A stretch of 64,000 nucleotides of DNA from an uncultured Serinicoccus sp. (GCF_947500995.1 NZ_CANMUA010000004.1:186001-250000); one strand, 5' to 3'. Positions 46,632-55,828 are shown, counted from the first letter of the stretch. Made by a program: numbers and translations. Notes: a model not told the origin generated them from the letters alone.

Positions 46632-47129
46632 TCAGCCCCGGTCCTCGTCGGTGCCGGGCTCCCCGGGCGACTCGAAGTCCTCCGCCGACACCTCGTCGAG
46701 GAACTCCCGGAAGCGCTCGACCTCGTCCTCCTCCTCGACCGCCATCGTCACGCCGACGTCGTCGAGCAGCTCCTCCGTGGTGCGGATCGGGGTGGCCGAG
46801 CGCAGCGCGAGCGCGATGGCGTCGGAGGGCCGGGCCGACAGGACGGTCTCGCCGTCGAAGTGCAGCTCGGCGTGGAAGATGCCGTCCTGGAGACCGGTGA
46901 TGCGCACCTCCTCCAGCGTCCGCCCGAGCGCCCCGATCATCGTGACCATGAGGTCGTGGGTGAGGGGCCGCGGTGGCTCGACGCCCTGCTGGGCGTAGGC
47001 GATCGCGGTGGCCTCCGGGGCGCCGATCCAGATGGGGACGTACCGCTGCCCGTCGCGTTCGCGCAGCAGGACGATCGGGCTGTTGTTCGGCATCTCGACC
47101 CGGACACCGAGCACGTCGAGCTCTCTCAC
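46632..47129 (-). CDS. DUF151 bifunctional nuclease family protein
   Basis: This 165-residue protein has the bifunctional nuclease domain (about 1-135) with MPNNSPIVLLRERDGQRYVPI, IGAPEATAIAYAQQG and LSARPSDAIALALR. The C-terminal 30 residues are strongly acidic. Plant and Thermotoga homologues have nuclease activity; the actinobacterial role is unclear. It sits between two MerR genes, the order known from Mtb Rv1828-Rv1829-Rv1830. Confidence 0.87.
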   Translation of the reverse strand: MRELDVLGVRVEMPNNSPIVLLRERDGQRYVPIWIGAPEATAIAYAQQGVEPPRPLTHDLMVTMIGALGRTLEEVRITGLQDGIFHAELHFDGETVLSARPSDAIALALRSATPIRTTEELLDDVGVTMAVEEEDEVERFREFLDEVSAEDFESPGEPGTDEDRG

Positions 47130-47193
47130 CCTGCCACGGTACCGCTCCCGGCCGCCGAGCGCGGGGCCGGAGGTGACCGGCGGGTCCGAGCGC

Positions 47194-47973
47194 TCAGCGC
47201 TGGGCGAGCCCGGAGCGCACGAGGGCGACGTGCAGGGACAGCGTGTGCGCCAGCAGCTCGGCTTCGCGGTCGGCCGGGTCCGGGCCGGAGGCGCCCCGGG
47301 CGCGCCGGCGACGCAGCGGCTCGAGCAGCTGCTGGGTCAGCCCGATCTCGCGGTCCGCCGCCACCCGGAAGAGCCGCAGGTGCCGGGCCTCCAGCCCGTA
47401 ACGGGACAGCGCCACCGCGGCCTCGGCCACATCGACGTCGTCGGCCTGGTGCTTGCCCCCCGCGTCGGTGCGCAGCAGACCGAAGGCCTTGAGCTGGGCG
47501 TAGGCCGCGGAGTCGAGGCCGGTGCGCTCGCGCAGCTCCGGCGGGGACAGGCGGACCGCCCGGCGTCGCCGCAGCGCGCCGGGGCTCAGGTCGGCCACCG
47601 GCACGCCGGTCGAGACCTCGGCGGGCGGGGCCGGCGCCGGGGTGGCCGGGGTCGCGGCGGGTGCGGGGGTGGTCAGGCCCGGCACGTCCAGTCCGCGGTC
47701 CAGCCGGTCGAGCGCGTCCTTGATGACCTTGAGCGGCCAGAACCGGTCGCGCTGGGCGGTGAGGACGAAGCGGAGCCGGGCGATGTCGGCCTCGGTGAAG
47801 TGGCGGTAGCCGGAGGCGCGGCGCTCGGGGCTGATGAGCCCCTCCTGCTCGAGGTAGCGGATCTTGGAGTCGGTGAGATCCGGGAAGTCGCCGTGCAGCT
47901 GCTTGAGCACAGCACCGATCGAGACCCCCCTCGCCGGTCCGGCGGGAACGTCGTCGTGGGCCGCCGAGCTCAC
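47194..47973 (-). CDS. ftsR: MerR-family regulator FtsR (Rv1828-like)
   Basis: This 259-residue protein has a MerR DNA-binding domain (about 17-85) with LTDSKIRYLEQEGLISPERR and YRHFTEADIARLRFVL, a Pro/Ala linker and a second helical effector domain (about 140-250). In Corynebacterium the FtsR homologue activates ftsZ. Here it overlaps the garA stop (GTGA), so the FHA protein and regulator are co-translated. Its position matches Mtb Rv1828. Confidence 0.85.
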   Translation of the reverse strand: MSSAAHDDVPAGPARGVSIGAVLKQLHGDFPDLTDSKIRYLEQEGLISPERRASGYRHFTEADIARLRFVLTAQRDRFWPLKVIKDALDRLDRGLDVPGLTTPAPAATPATPAPAPPAEVSTGVPVADLSPGALRRRRAVRLSPPELRERTGLDSAAYAQLKAFGLLRTDAGGKHQADDVDVAEAAVALSRYGLEARHLRLFRVAADREIGLTQQLLEPLRRRRARGASGPDPADREAELLAHTLSLHVALVRSGLAQR

Positions 47974-48431
47974 GACCGACCGAGGTAGTAGACCAGCCGG
48001 AACTTGCCGATCTGCACCTCGTCGCCCTGGCTGAGCGGCATCTCCTCGATCCGCTGCCGGTTGACGTAGGTGCCGTTGAGCGACCCGACGTCGCGCACGG
48101 CATACCCGTCCTGCTCCTTGACGAACAGGGCGTGCCGGCGGGAGACGGTGACGTCGTCGAGGAAGATGTCGCTGTGCGGGTGGCGCCCGGAGCTCACCTC
48201 GTCGGCGTCGAGCAGGAACCGGGCCCCGGAGTTGGGCCCGCGCAGCACGATGAGCAGGGCCGTGCCCGGCCGCAGCGCGTCCACCGTGCGCTGGTCGTCG
48301 GCGGAGAGCCGGGGGGCCTCGTCGTCGAAGGAGTACTCGGCCGCGGGGAGGTCCACGCCGCCGGGCAGGCGGGCCGTCGTCGGGTCGGCACCCAGGTCGT
48401 GGTGCTCGCGGTCACGATCGTCGCCACTCAT
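47970..48431 (-). CDS. garA: FHA-domain protein GarA
   Basis: This 153-residue protein has an N-terminal tail with adjacent threonines T18-T19 (DPTTARLP), matching the kinase-phosphorylated ETTS motif of GarA. Its FHA domain has GRH at 82-84, SRRH at 97-100 and SLNGTYVN at 117-124. GarA controls 2-oxoglutarate metabolism by binding glutamate dehydrogenase and ketoglutarate dehydrogenase until PknB/PknG phosphorylate it. The ATG at 48431 has a GAGGAGG site. gcvH lies 92 bp upstream. Confidence 0.92.
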   Translation of the reverse strand: MSGDDRDREHHDLGADPTTARLPGGVDLPAAEYSFDDEAPRLSADDQRTVDALRPGTALLIVLRGPNSGARFLLDADEVSSGRHPHSDIFLDDVTVSRRHALFVKEQDGYAVRDVGSLNGTYVNRQRIEEMPLSQGDEVQIGKFRLVYYLGRS

Positions 48432-48523
48432 GGTGCGGACCTCCTCGTCGGTGGGGTGGGCGTGCTGACCGTCGACCGGCGGTCGACGGTGGTGACCCAA
48501 CTCTACGTCAGGCCCCGGACACC

Positions 48524-48913
48524 TCAGTCGAGCTGGCTCTCGTAGGCCTCGGCGTCCATGAGCCCGTCCAGGACGGAGGGGTCGGCGAGCTTGAGCTCGT
48601 ACATCCAGCCCTCGCCGTAGCTGTCGGTGTTGACCAGCTCGGGGGTGGCGTCCAGGAGGTCGTTGACCGCCGTGATCTCGCCCGCGAGGGGGGCGTAGAT
48701 GTCGCTGACCGACTTGGTCGACTCCACCTCCCCGCAGGAGTCCCCGGGAGCCACGTCGTCACCCACGGAGGGCAGCGAGACGTAGACGACGTCGCCGAGC
48801 GCGTCCTGGGCGTAGGCGGTGATGCCGACCCGCACCACCCCGTCCCCCACGTCGCGGACCCACTCGTGGTCGGTCGTGTAACGCAGGTCATCGGGGTACT
48901 GCAAGGTGCTCAT
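48524..48913 (-). CDS. gcvH: Glycine cleavage system H protein
   Basis: This 129-residue protein has the lipoylation lysine K67 in VESTKSVSDIYAP and the flanking LGDVVYVSLPSVGDDV and GWMYELKLADPS strands. It carries the aminomethyl group between GcvP and GcvT. It lies in the conserved gcvH-garA-ftsR order rather than beside gcvP or gcvT. A GAGGAGAG ribosome site precedes the ATG. Confidence 0.94.
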   Translation of the reverse strand: MSTLQYPDDLRYTTDHEWVRDVGDGVVRVGITAYAQDALGDVVYVSLPSVGDDVAPGDSCGEVESTKSVSDIYAPLAGEITAVNDLLDATPELVNTDSYGEGWMYELKLADPSVLDGLMDAEAYESQLD

Positions 48914-48977
48914 CGCTCTCCTCGGACGGACGTACCGGTCGCCGTGCGTGTCTCGGACGGCAGTGGCCTGCCGCGAC

Positions 48978-49805
48978 CTAGGGGGCCTGGGTCGGCGGCA
49001 CAGGCTGAGCGTAACGAGGCTCGCTCGGCTCGTGCAACGCATCGATGAGCACCGTGTCCGCCTCCACCACGGTCACGCCCGCGCCGGCCCCGCGCAGGGA
49101 GTCGGAGAAGCCTCCGGGGATGGCCATGGCTCCGGCGAGGGTATGCGCGTCCCCCACCGCGGTGATGGTGTAGGGGGTGCTGAGCGCCTGGCCGTCCAGC
49201 AGCACCTCGCCCTGGTCGCCGGTCCCGACGTAGGAGGAGGCGACCACCCGCACCGTGCCGACCTGGATGGCCTCGGCGCCCGCGTCGCGCAGCTCCTGGA
49301 TGCCGTCCAGCAGCATCGTCTGCGTGATGACGCCGCCCTCGTCCTCGACGAGCACGGTGATCCCCGGTCCCTCGACCGGGACGGTGCCGGCCAGGATCTG
49401 GTAGGACTGCAACCGCTGCCGGGCCGCCTCGCGGGCCGCCTCGTCGCCCTCCGAGCCCAGCAGCCGGGATCGGTCGTCCTCCAGCTGGGCCACCTCCACG
49501 CCCAGCTCCTGCGCCCGCGTGGTGACGTCGTCGAGCAGCGCCACCAGCTCGGTCTCCCGCAGCTGCTGCAGGCCCGCCTCCTCGGTGACCCGGGCCTGGG
49601 CGACGAGCGCGACGCCGAGCGAGGCGGTGAGCAGGGCCGCGACGAGCTGGCCGCGCGTGGGGTGGAACCGGCTGAAGGCGCGCAGCCGTCGTCGCGCCTC
49701 CTCGCGGCTGGGCAGCGGTCGTCGGCGCAGCCGGGGGGTCCGGCGCCCCGGCCGGTCCGCCGGAGGGCTCTGGTCCGGGGGCGGGGGGTCGGTTCCGTCG
49801 GCCAC
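48978..49805 (-). CDS. DUF881 family membrane-anchored protein
   Basis: This 275-residue protein has a basic N-terminal segment, one transmembrane helix (about 53-70, QLVAALLTASLGVALVAQAR), a coiled coil with ELVALLDDVTTRAQELGVEVAQLEDDR, and the DUF881 domain with GPGITVLVEDEGGV. It is one of two DUF881 genes that flank a small basic membrane protein gene, as in Mtb Rv1823-Rv1825. Function unknown, probably cell envelope or division. It starts right at the stop of the small gene. Confidence 0.85.
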   Translation of the reverse strand: MADGTDPPPPDQSPPADRPGRRTPRLRRRPLPSREEARRRLRAFSRFHPTRGQLVAALLTASLGVALVAQARVTEEAGLQQLRETELVALLDDVTTRAQELGVEVAQLEDDRSRLLGSEGDEAAREAARQRLQSYQILAGTVPVEGPGITVLVEDEGGVITQTMLLDGIQELRDAGAEAIQVGTVRVVASSYVGTGDQGEVLLDGQALSTPYTITAVGDAHTLAGAMAIPGGFSDSLRGAGAGVTVVEADTVLIDALHEPSEPRYAQPVPPTQAP

Positions 49806-50138
49806 TCAGGCCCCCAGGAGGTGCCGACGGATGGCGGCGACGTTGGAGAAGATCCGCAGGCCCAGCACCACCACCACACCGGTGGACAGCTGTGCCCCCA
49901 CCCCCAGCTGGTTGCCGAGGAAGACGATGAGCGCCGCCACGACGACGTTGGAGAGGAAGGAGATGACGAAGATGCGGTCGTTGAAGATGCCCTCCAGCGA
50001 GGCCCGGGCCGCGCCGAAGACCGCGTCGAGCGCGGCGATGACGGCGATGGGGAGGTAGGGCTGCAGCCAGCCCGGGACCTCAGGGCTGACGACCAGCCCC
50101 AGGACGATGCCGACCATCAGGCCGAGGACGGGGATCAC
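49806..50138 (-). CDS. sbp: Small basic protein (DUF1290) membrane protein
   Basis: This 110-residue protein has three transmembrane helices (about 1-18, 28-45 and 60-95) and the DUF1290 core AALDAVFGAARASLEGIFNDRIFVISF. It is conserved between two DUF881 genes in many Gram-positives, and functions are unclear. The GTG start overlaps the stop of the upstream DUF881 gene. A membrane complex with the DUF881 proteins is inferred from invariable linkage. Confidence 0.87.
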   Translation of the reverse strand: MIPVLGLMVGIVLGLVVSPEVPGWLQPYLPIAVIAALDAVFGAARASLEGIFNDRIFVISFLSNVVVAALIVFLGNQLGVGAQLSTGVVVVLGLRIFSNVAAIRRHLLGA

Positions 50139-51064
50139 CGGGGCTCCTCACGGGTCGGGGTCGAGCTCGGCAGGTCGTCCTGCTCCGGGGTCTGGGGCGC
50201 CAGCTCGGTCGGGATGCGGCCCTCGCGGGTGCTGAGCCGCGCTCCGGCCCCGACGACGAACTGCTCCTGGGGCACGACCTCGGAGCGGAGCCCGAACTGC
50301 CGGTCCAGCTCGGTGAGGTAGGCACCGGTCATCCCGGACGTCAGCTCCTCCTGCAGGGCCGCCGGGTCGCCGATCGCCCGGACGACGTAGGGAGGCGTGA
50401 GGCCACGGAAGTCGACGATGATGGCCTGCCCGGCGAAGCGGATCGCGGACGTGCTGGTCAGCCGGTGCTCGTTGATGGCGATGGCCTCGGCGCCCGCGCC
50501 CCACAGACCGTTGACCACGAGCTGCAGGTCGCGCGAGGTGACCCGCTCCAGCTCGCCCTCGTCCCCCGGTGCGGCGTCGGTCGCCCGCTCGGCGTCCCGC
50601 AGGGTGACCTCGACCCCCGGCCCCTGGAGGGCGACTCCTCCGGCGCGCAGCTCCGCGGCGGCCAGCCGGGCACCGCTGCCGGTGGTCTGCAGCTGCGCCT
50701 GCTCGATGCCCCGTATGTCGGCCCGCAGGTCCGCGACCTGCTCGCTGCGCTCGTCGCCCAGGGCCTGCGCCGCGTCGATCCGCTCGATGAGCTGGTCGCG
50801 GCCGGCCGCCTCGGCCGGGTCCGGCGTGCGGAGGGTGGCAGCCGTCACGGTGAAGAGCAGACCCAGCGCCACGGCCGTCCCGAACATCAGCCACGTCCGC
50901 GTGCCCGAGGAGGGGGTCAGCCCCTGGGCGAGCCGGTCCTGCGCCGCCGAGGAGTAGCCAGGGCCGACCGGCGGGTCGAGGACCTGCTCCAGGAGCGCCA
51001 TCGAGGCCGCGGGGTCGCGCTCGGTCGGCGGGTCTCCCGGGGCTCCGGGCTCGGGCCGGCGCAT
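50135..51064 (-). CDS. DUF881 family membrane-anchored protein (second copy)
   Basis: This 309-residue protein has a long polar N-terminus (about 1-58), a transmembrane helix (about 58-80), a coiled-coil segment rich in Asp/Glu/Gln and the DUF881 domain with GVALQGPGVEVTLRDA and WGAGAEAIAINEHRL. It pairs with the DUF881 gene at 48978. The ATG at 51064 overlaps the pgsA stop (ATGA), and its own stop overlaps the small basic protein start, so four genes form one coupled operon. Confidence 0.85.
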   Translation of the reverse strand: MRRPEPGAPGDPPTERDPAASMALLEQVLDPPVGPGYSSAAQDRLAQGLTPSSGTRTWLMFGTAVALGLLFTVTAATLRTPDPAEAAGRDQLIERIDAAQALGDERSEQVADLRADIRGIEQAQLQTTGSGARLAAAELRAGGVALQGPGVEVTLRDAERATDAAPGDEGELERVTSRDLQLVVNGLWGAGAEAIAINEHRLTSTSAIRFAGQAIIVDFRGLTPPYVVRAIGDPAALQEELTSGMTGAYLTELDRQFGLRSEVVPQEQFVVGAGARLSTREGRIPTELAPQTPEQDDLPSSTPTREEPR

Positions 51065-51696
51065 CAGCCGGCCACCCGGGCCCGGCGGCGCTCGCGCACC
51101 ATCACCGCGACCTGCCAGCCGTAGACCAGCCCGGTCACCCAGTAGAGCACGGTGCCCCACCACACGAGGGCCCACCCGGAGGCCAGGCTCAGCACGCTCC
51201 ACCAGCCCGGCACGTGACCCAGCAGCACGAGGGGGAAGCCCCCGAGGAGGTTGAAGGTGGCGGCCTTGCCGATGAAGGTCACCTCGGGGATCGGGAGCTG
51301 GTGGTGACGGACCACGGGATACATGAGCACGATGAACAGCTCGCGGGCGAAGAGCACCGCGACGAGCCACCAGGGGATGACCGCGACGGCGGCGAGCCCG
51401 AGCAGCGTCGCCGCGATGTAGAGCCGGTCGGCGATCGGGTCGAGGACCTGCCCCAGCCGGCTCGTCAGCCCGTAGTGCCGGGCGATCTTGCCGTCGGCGA
51501 AGTCGGACACGCCGGCCACCACGAGCACCAGCGCCGCCCACCCCAGCTCGCGCTCGGCCAGCGCCCAGATGAAGACGGGGACCAGCGCCAGCCGGACCAT
51601 GGAGAGGAGGTTGGGCACCGTCCACAGCCGGTCGGTGACCGGCAGCACGCGCTGCCGGTCGGCCCCTCCGGAGCTGTCCCCCTGGACGTCGGTCAT
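51064..51696 (-). CDS. pgsA: CDP-diacylglycerol-glycerol-3-phosphate phosphatidyltransferase-like protein
   Basis: This 210-residue membrane protein has the CDP-alcohol phosphatidyltransferase motif DG-x2-AR-x8-G-x3-D-x3-D in DGKIARHYGLTSRLGQVLDP onward (about 76-98). It may make phosphatidylglycerol phosphate or phosphatidylinositol phosphate; in Mtb the homologue beside DUF881 genes is PgsA2, whose substrate is unsettled. TACACT lies 7 bases before the ATG. Confidence 0.87.
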   Translation of the reverse strand: MTDVQGDSSGGADRQRVLPVTDRLWTVPNLLSMVRLALVPVFIWALAERELGWAALVLVVAGVSDFADGKIARHYGLTSRLGQVLDPIADRLYIAATLLGLAAVAVIPWWLVAVLFARELFIVLMYPVVRHHQLPIPEVTFIGKAATFNLLGGFPLVLLGHVPGWWSVLSLASGWALVWWGTVLYWVTGLVYGWQVAVMVRERRRARVAG

Positions 51697-51748
51697 GGCG
51701 TCGAGTGTAGGCGCTGGGGGACCGCCCACCCGAGGCGCGACCCGCCCG

Positions 51749-52213
51749 TCAGCGGGGGTGTGACTGGTCTGACACCAGCGGCGGCGCGTCCCGTGACGGC
51801 GGCGCCAGAGTGCCGAGGAGCCAGACCCCGATCAGCGCGACACCGACACCGTGGAGCACGCCGGCGACGCTGACCACGACCATCATCGGCAGGCCGAGCT
51901 GGCCGACGTACCCCTGGAGCACCTGCAGGGCGATGGCCGCCACGAGCAGCACGGCGCCGATGCCCGCCGCGCGGCCCGCCGGTGGACCCGTCGGCAGCCG
52001 GAGCAGGTCCCAGCGCACGGCGAGAGCCAGAGCCGCCAGGACGGCGCCCAGCCCCAGCAGCAGCGAGGAGAGCAGGAAGGTGAACCCGGCCACGGCGAAC
52101 GCGCCCTGCCGCAGCGGGGTGGACGGCGTGGGCCGCCAGAGAGCCACCGAGGGCAGGCTCAGCAGGAACCCCAGCACCAGGATAACGCCGACCCACACCC
52201 ATACCCTTCGCAT
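51749..52213 (-). CDS. Four-helix membrane protein of unknown function
   Basis: I do not recognise this 154-residue protein. It has four hydrophobic helices (about 5-22, 38-62, 82-100 and 110-135), with LPTGPPAGRAAG between the second and third. The pattern could be a cytochrome-like or unknown bundle, but no histidine ligands stand out. The ATG at 52213 follows TAGGGT by 6 bases and was chosen over the GTG three bases upstream. It is divergent from the VOC gene. Confidence 0.55.
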   Translation of the reverse strand: MRRVWVWVGVILVLGFLLSLPSVALWRPTPSTPLRQGAFAVAGFTFLLSSLLLGLGAVLAALALAVRWDLLRLPTGPPAGRAAGIGAVLLVAAIALQVLQGYVGQLGLPMMVVVSVAGVLHGVGVALIGVWLLGTLAPPSRDAPPLVSDQSHPR

Positions 52214-52328
52214 CACCCCACCCTAGGACTCCCCCGGCCCCCACGCGCGGCGATGAGTCCGCGCGACGGCCACGGTCCTACCACCACCAGCGTGTCGCAC
52301 CGGCGCGCCAGAGCGGAGGGAGACCCCC

Positions 52329-52811
52329 ATGATCCACCTCGGGCACTGCCTGTGGTTCGACGACCAGGCGCAGGAGGCGGCCGAGTTCTACTGCTCCGTC
52401 GTGCCGGGCTCGCGCGTCCTGGAGGTGAGCCGATACACCGCGGAGACACCCTCGGACAAGCCGGTCGGCTCGGTGCTGACGGTCGAGTTCGAGCTCGCCG
52501 GCGTGCGCTACACCGGCCTCAACGGCGGGCCGCACTTCACCCCTGACGAGGCCTTCTCCATCGTGCTCCGGACGGACACCCAGGAGGAGACCGACCACTA
52601 CTGGGCGGCCCTGCTGGAGGGCGGCGGGCAGGAGAGCCAGTGCGGCTGGCTCAGGGACCGCTACGGCGTCTCCTGGCAGGTCTACCCGACCGAGCTGGAC
52701 GAGCTCACCACCCACGAGGACCCCGAGGTCGCCCGCCGGGCGACCGAGGTCATGCTCACCCAGCGCAAGATCGAGATGGGCCCGATCCGGGATGCCGCGC
52801 TCGGCGGGTGA
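52329..52811 (+). CDS. VOC/PhnB-like (3-demethylubiquinone methyltransferase-fold) protein
   Basis: This 160-residue protein matches the PhnB-type VOC family: IHLGHCLWFDDQAQEAAEFY at the start, then a GLNGGPHFTPDEAFSIVL centre and CGWLRDRYGVSWQVYPTEL. Members bind small molecules or metals; the reaction is unknown. It has no enzyme neighbours and is convergent with the DUF3830 gene. Confidence 0.82.
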   Translation: MIHLGHCLWFDDQAQEAAEFYCSVVPGSRVLEVSRYTAETPSDKPVGSVLTVEFELAGVRYTGLNGGPHFTPDEAFSIVLRTDTQEETDHYWAALLEGGGQESQCGWLRDRYGVSWQVYPTELDELTTHEDPEVARRATEVMLTQRKIEMGPIRDAALGG

Positions 52812-52857
52812 GGACCGGCCGGCGCCGCGTCGATGCCCGGCGCCTGACCGGCGCGGC

Positions 52858-53364
52858 TCAGCCCTCGGCGCGGGCCAGCGTCAAGGTCTCGCCCCGGGCG
52901 CCGCCCATCCAGACGTCCTGGCAGGCGCGCGCCATCTCCGGCAGGCCCTCGACGATCTCGCCGAACACGTTGCCGGGCACCCACCCCTGGTCGCCGTTGA
53001 TGAGCAGGTTGTTGCGCCCGTAGAACACGGCGAGGTCGACGATGCCGCCCTCCCCCGCCGCGCGGTGCTCGCGCTCGGTCTCGTAGCCGTAGGCGGGGTT
53101 GCCGAGGTCGGCGCCGTCGAAGGTGAACCAGCACACGTCACCGGGGATGGGGGTGATCGTGGTGTTCTCCTTGCCGGGGTCGTCTCCGAGGCGCGGCACG
53201 AGGGTGTAGATCTCGTTGCGGGCGTACTTGCCGTGGAACACCGGGGCGGTGAGGGGCAGGGCGTCCCAGACCGCGGCGCAGGTCCGGGGCGCCTCGTCCT
53301 CCAGCAGCCGCGCCCGGCAGGTGACGCCGCGGGTGTCCAGCGTGATGGTGATGAAGCGGCTCAT
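52858..53364 (-). CDS. DUF3830 family protein (cyclophilin-like)
   Basis: This 168-residue protein matches DUF3830: RFITITLDTRGVTCRARLLEDEAPRT at the start, then ENTTITPIPGDVCWF, VDLAVFYGRNNL and GWVPGNVFGEIVEGL. The predicted fold is a cyclophilin-like barrel. I recall DUF3830 genes lying beside amidases, racemases and M20/M24 enzymes in catabolic operons, as here; function is unknown. Its ATG overlaps the amidase stop (ATGA). Confidence 0.75.
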   Translation of the reverse strand: MSRFITITLDTRGVTCRARLLEDEAPRTCAAVWDALPLTAPVFHGKYARNEIYTLVPRLGDDPGKENTTITPIPGDVCWFTFDGADLGNPAYGYETEREHRAAGEGGIVDLAVFYGRNNLLINGDQGWVPGNVFGEIVEGLPEMARACQDVWMGGARGETLTLARAEG

Positions 53365-54833
53365 GGGTGCTCCTCGGTCCGGTCCAGCAGCGGGGGTATG
53401 ACGTCGCGCCAGCGGATGCGCTCCTCCAGCGTGCGCCCCACCCGGAGGGCGAGGGCGTCGGCGTGCCGGGCGGTCACCAGCTGCACCCCGACGGGCCGGC
53501 CGTCGTCGGTCAGCCCGGCGGGCACCGACAGCGCCGGCTGCTGGGTCATGTTGAAGGGGTAGGTGTAGGGCGTCCACGACGTCCACAGCTGGTCAGGGGC
53601 GTCGGGCCCCTGGCGGGTGAGGTCGAAGGCGGGGCCGGGCACGGTCGGCGTGAGGAGCACGTCGTGCTGCTCGTGGAACCGGCCCATCCGTCGCCCCAGC
53701 TCCATCCGCACGGCGGTGGCGTCGAGGTACTCCGCGGCGCTCACCCCCTGGCCGTAGCGGCGGATCGCCCGCCGGAGGCCCGGGTCGACCTGCTCGAGAG
53801 CGCCCTCGCCGTAGGCCTGCACGACCTTGTCGGCGCCGGCGAACCACAGTGTGTGGAAGGCCTCCAGGCACCCGGTGCCCGCCAGCTCCGGGTCGACCTC
53901 CTCGACCCTGGCCCCGGCTGCCGCCAGCACCTCCGCGGCCTCGCGCACGGCCTGGTCGACCGCCGGGTGGTTGACGACGTCCCCCCCGAGCCCCAGCTGC
54001 GGCGACACCGCGACCCGCAGCCCCTCGACCCCGTCCTCGAGACCGTCGAGGAAGGAGCGCGGCGGCTCCGGTAGCGCGGACCAGTCCCGGGGGTCCGGCA
54101 CGCCGATGAGATCGAGCATGAGGGCGGCGTCGGCCACCGAGGTGGTCATCGGACCGGCGTGGGCGAGGGTGCCGTAGGGGCTGGCCGGGTGCAGCGGCAC
54201 GCGGCCGTAGGTGGGCTTGATCGCCACGGTCCCGGTGAAGGCGGCCGGGATCCGCACCGACCCCCCACCGTCCGTGCCGACCGACCAGGCGCCCATCCCC
54301 AGGCCGACCGCCGCGGCGGCTCCCCCGCTGGACCCGCCGGCGGTCAGCGCCGGGTCCCACGGGTTGCCCGTCGCGCCGTGGCGCAGCGAGTCGGTGGTGC
54401 CCTTCCAGGCGAACTCGGGCGTGGCGTTCTTGCCGAGCAGCACGCAGCCGGCCGCGCGCAGCCGGGCGACCGCGGGGGCGTCCTCGGGCCAGTCCGCGGC
54501 GGACCCGGGGTGGATGAGCCGGCTCCCCCGCAGCGTCGGCCACCCCCGGGTGAGCAGGATGTCCTTGATGGTCGTGGGTATGCCGTCCGCCGGACCGAGG
54601 GGGCGGCCGCTCTCCCAGCGGCGGGTCGACTCCCTCGCGGCGCGCCTCGCCCCCTCGGCGTCGACCAGCACCATCGCCCGCACGAGCGGGTCGAGGGCCT
54701 CGATCGCCGCCAGCGCCGCCTCGGTGGCCCGCTCCGGCGTGGTGGTGCCGGCCGCGTAGCCGGCCGACAGCTCCAGGGCGGTCGGGCGGGACGGGTGGCG
54801 GGGACCGGACGCGTCCCAGGAGGTGGACGTCAT
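53361..54833 (-). CDS. Amidase signature family enzyme
   Basis: This 490-residue amidase has the Ser-cisSer-Lys triad: K90 in TTIKD, S168 in GGSSGG and the nucleophile S192 in GTDGGGSVRIPA. It hydrolyses an amide to acid and ammonia, or an N-acyl bond. No gatB or gatC is nearby, so it is not the tRNA amidotransferase. It overlaps both the DUF3830 start and the upstream dehydrogenase stop, so the three genes are one operon behind the GntR-type operator. Confidence 0.9.
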   Translation of the reverse strand: MTSTSWDASGPRHPSRPTALELSAGYAAGTTTPERATEAALAAIEALDPLVRAMVLVDAEGARRAARESTRRWESGRPLGPADGIPTTIKDILLTRGWPTLRGSRLIHPGSAADWPEDAPAVARLRAAGCVLLGKNATPEFAWKGTTDSLRHGATGNPWDPALTAGGSSGGAAAAVGLGMGAWSVGTDGGGSVRIPAAFTGTVAIKPTYGRVPLHPASPYGTLAHAGPMTTSVADAALMLDLIGVPDPRDWSALPEPPRSFLDGLEDGVEGLRVAVSPQLGLGGDVVNHPAVDQAVREAAEVLAAAGARVEEVDPELAGTGCLEAFHTLWFAGADKVVQAYGEGALEQVDPGLRRAIRRYGQGVSAAEYLDATAVRMELGRRMGRFHEQHDVLLTPTVPGPAFDLTRQGPDAPDQLWTSWTPYTYPFNMTQQPALSVPAGLTDDGRPVGVQLVTARHADALALRVGRTLEERIRWRDVIPPLLDRTEEHP

Positions 54834-55828
54834 CCCGTCCCCCGCCCGGCCCGGGGGCGGGGCACGTAGCCCAGCTCCTTGTCGACGACCCCGGTCAGCG
54901 GCTCGCCGGCCAGGAAGCGCCGCGCGTTGGCGACGAACTGCTCGGCGAGGGTGTCCCGCCAGCCGACGACGTCCCCGGACAGGTGGGCCGACAGCACCAG
55001 ACCGGGCGTGTCCCAGACCGGGGACCCGGGCGGCGGGGGCTCCTCCTCCAGCACGTCCAGGGAGGCGCCACCCAGGTGCCCCTCACGCAGCGCGGCGAGG
55101 AGGTCCTCCTGCACGACGCTCGCCCCGCGGCCGATGTTGACGACGTGCGCGCCCGGGCGCATCGCCGCGAACACCGCGGCGTCGAGGAGACCGGTCGTGG
55201 CGGGGGTGAGGGGTGCGGCGTTGACGACGTGGTCGGCCCAGCCGACGTGCTCGGCCAGCTCGCTGCTCGCCACGACCTCCCCCAGCTCGGGGTCGTCCGC
55301 GACGGCCCGTCGGCCCACCGCCCGGACCTCGCACCCCACCGCGCGCAGCAGGTGGACGGTCGCCCGACCGATGCCGCCGGTGCCGATGACCATCACCCGC
55401 TGGCCCTGGAGCAGCGTCGTCTCCCGGTGCTGCCACCGGTGCTGGCGCTGCAGGTCCCGGCTCTCGTGGAGCCGCTTGGCGTGCGCGAGCACGCTGGCCA
55501 GGACGAACTCGGCGATGGGCCGGTCGAAGACTCCCTGCGCGTTGGTGACCGTGACCGGCGAGCGCACGAGCGCGGGGAAGAGCAGGCTGTCGACGCCGGC
55601 CGCCGCGACGTGGATCCACTCCAGGGCGTCGGCGGCGTCCCAGGCCTGCGCGACGGCCGGCGAGAAGAAGTCCCAGAGGAAGAGGACCCTCGCCCCGCCG
55701 AGCGCCGGCGCGAGGCCCTCAGCGTCCACGACGTCGAGCTCGAGGTCGTCCTCCAGGTCGGCGAGCTGGGGCGGCGGGTCCAGACCCGGCGCCGTCAGCA
55801 CCACGGCTCGTGCGCGAGATCCCGTCAC
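54830..55828 (-). CDS. D-isomer specific 2-hydroxyacid dehydrogenase
   Basis: This 332-residue dehydrogenase has the NAD motif GTGGIG at 149-154 and the catalytic R234, E263 and H282. It interconverts a 2-oxoacid and a D-2-hydroxyacid, probably reducing a deaminated product of the cluster's amino acid. The GTG at 55828 is followed at once by amidase translation (overlap at the stop). Two dyads lie between it and the divergent racemase gene: GTCAC-ACC-GTGAC (55824-55836) and GATTGT-CA-ACAATC (55855-55868). Confidence 0.87.
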   Translation of the reverse strand: MTGSRARAVVLTAPGLDPPPQLADLEDDLELDVVDAEGLAPALGGARVLFLWDFFSPAVAQAWDAADALEWIHVAAAGVDSLLFPALVRSPVTVTNAQGVFDRPIAEFVLASVLAHAKRLHESRDLQRQHRWQHRETTLLQGQRVMVIGTGGIGRATVHLLRAVGCEVRAVGRRAVADDPELGEVVASSELAEHVGWADHVVNAAPLTPATTGLLDAAVFAAMRPGAHVVNIGRGASVVQEDLLAALREGHLGGASLDVLEEEPPPPGSPVWDTPGLVLSAHLSGDVVGWRDTLAEQFVANARRFLAGEPLTGVVDKELGYVPRPRAGRGTG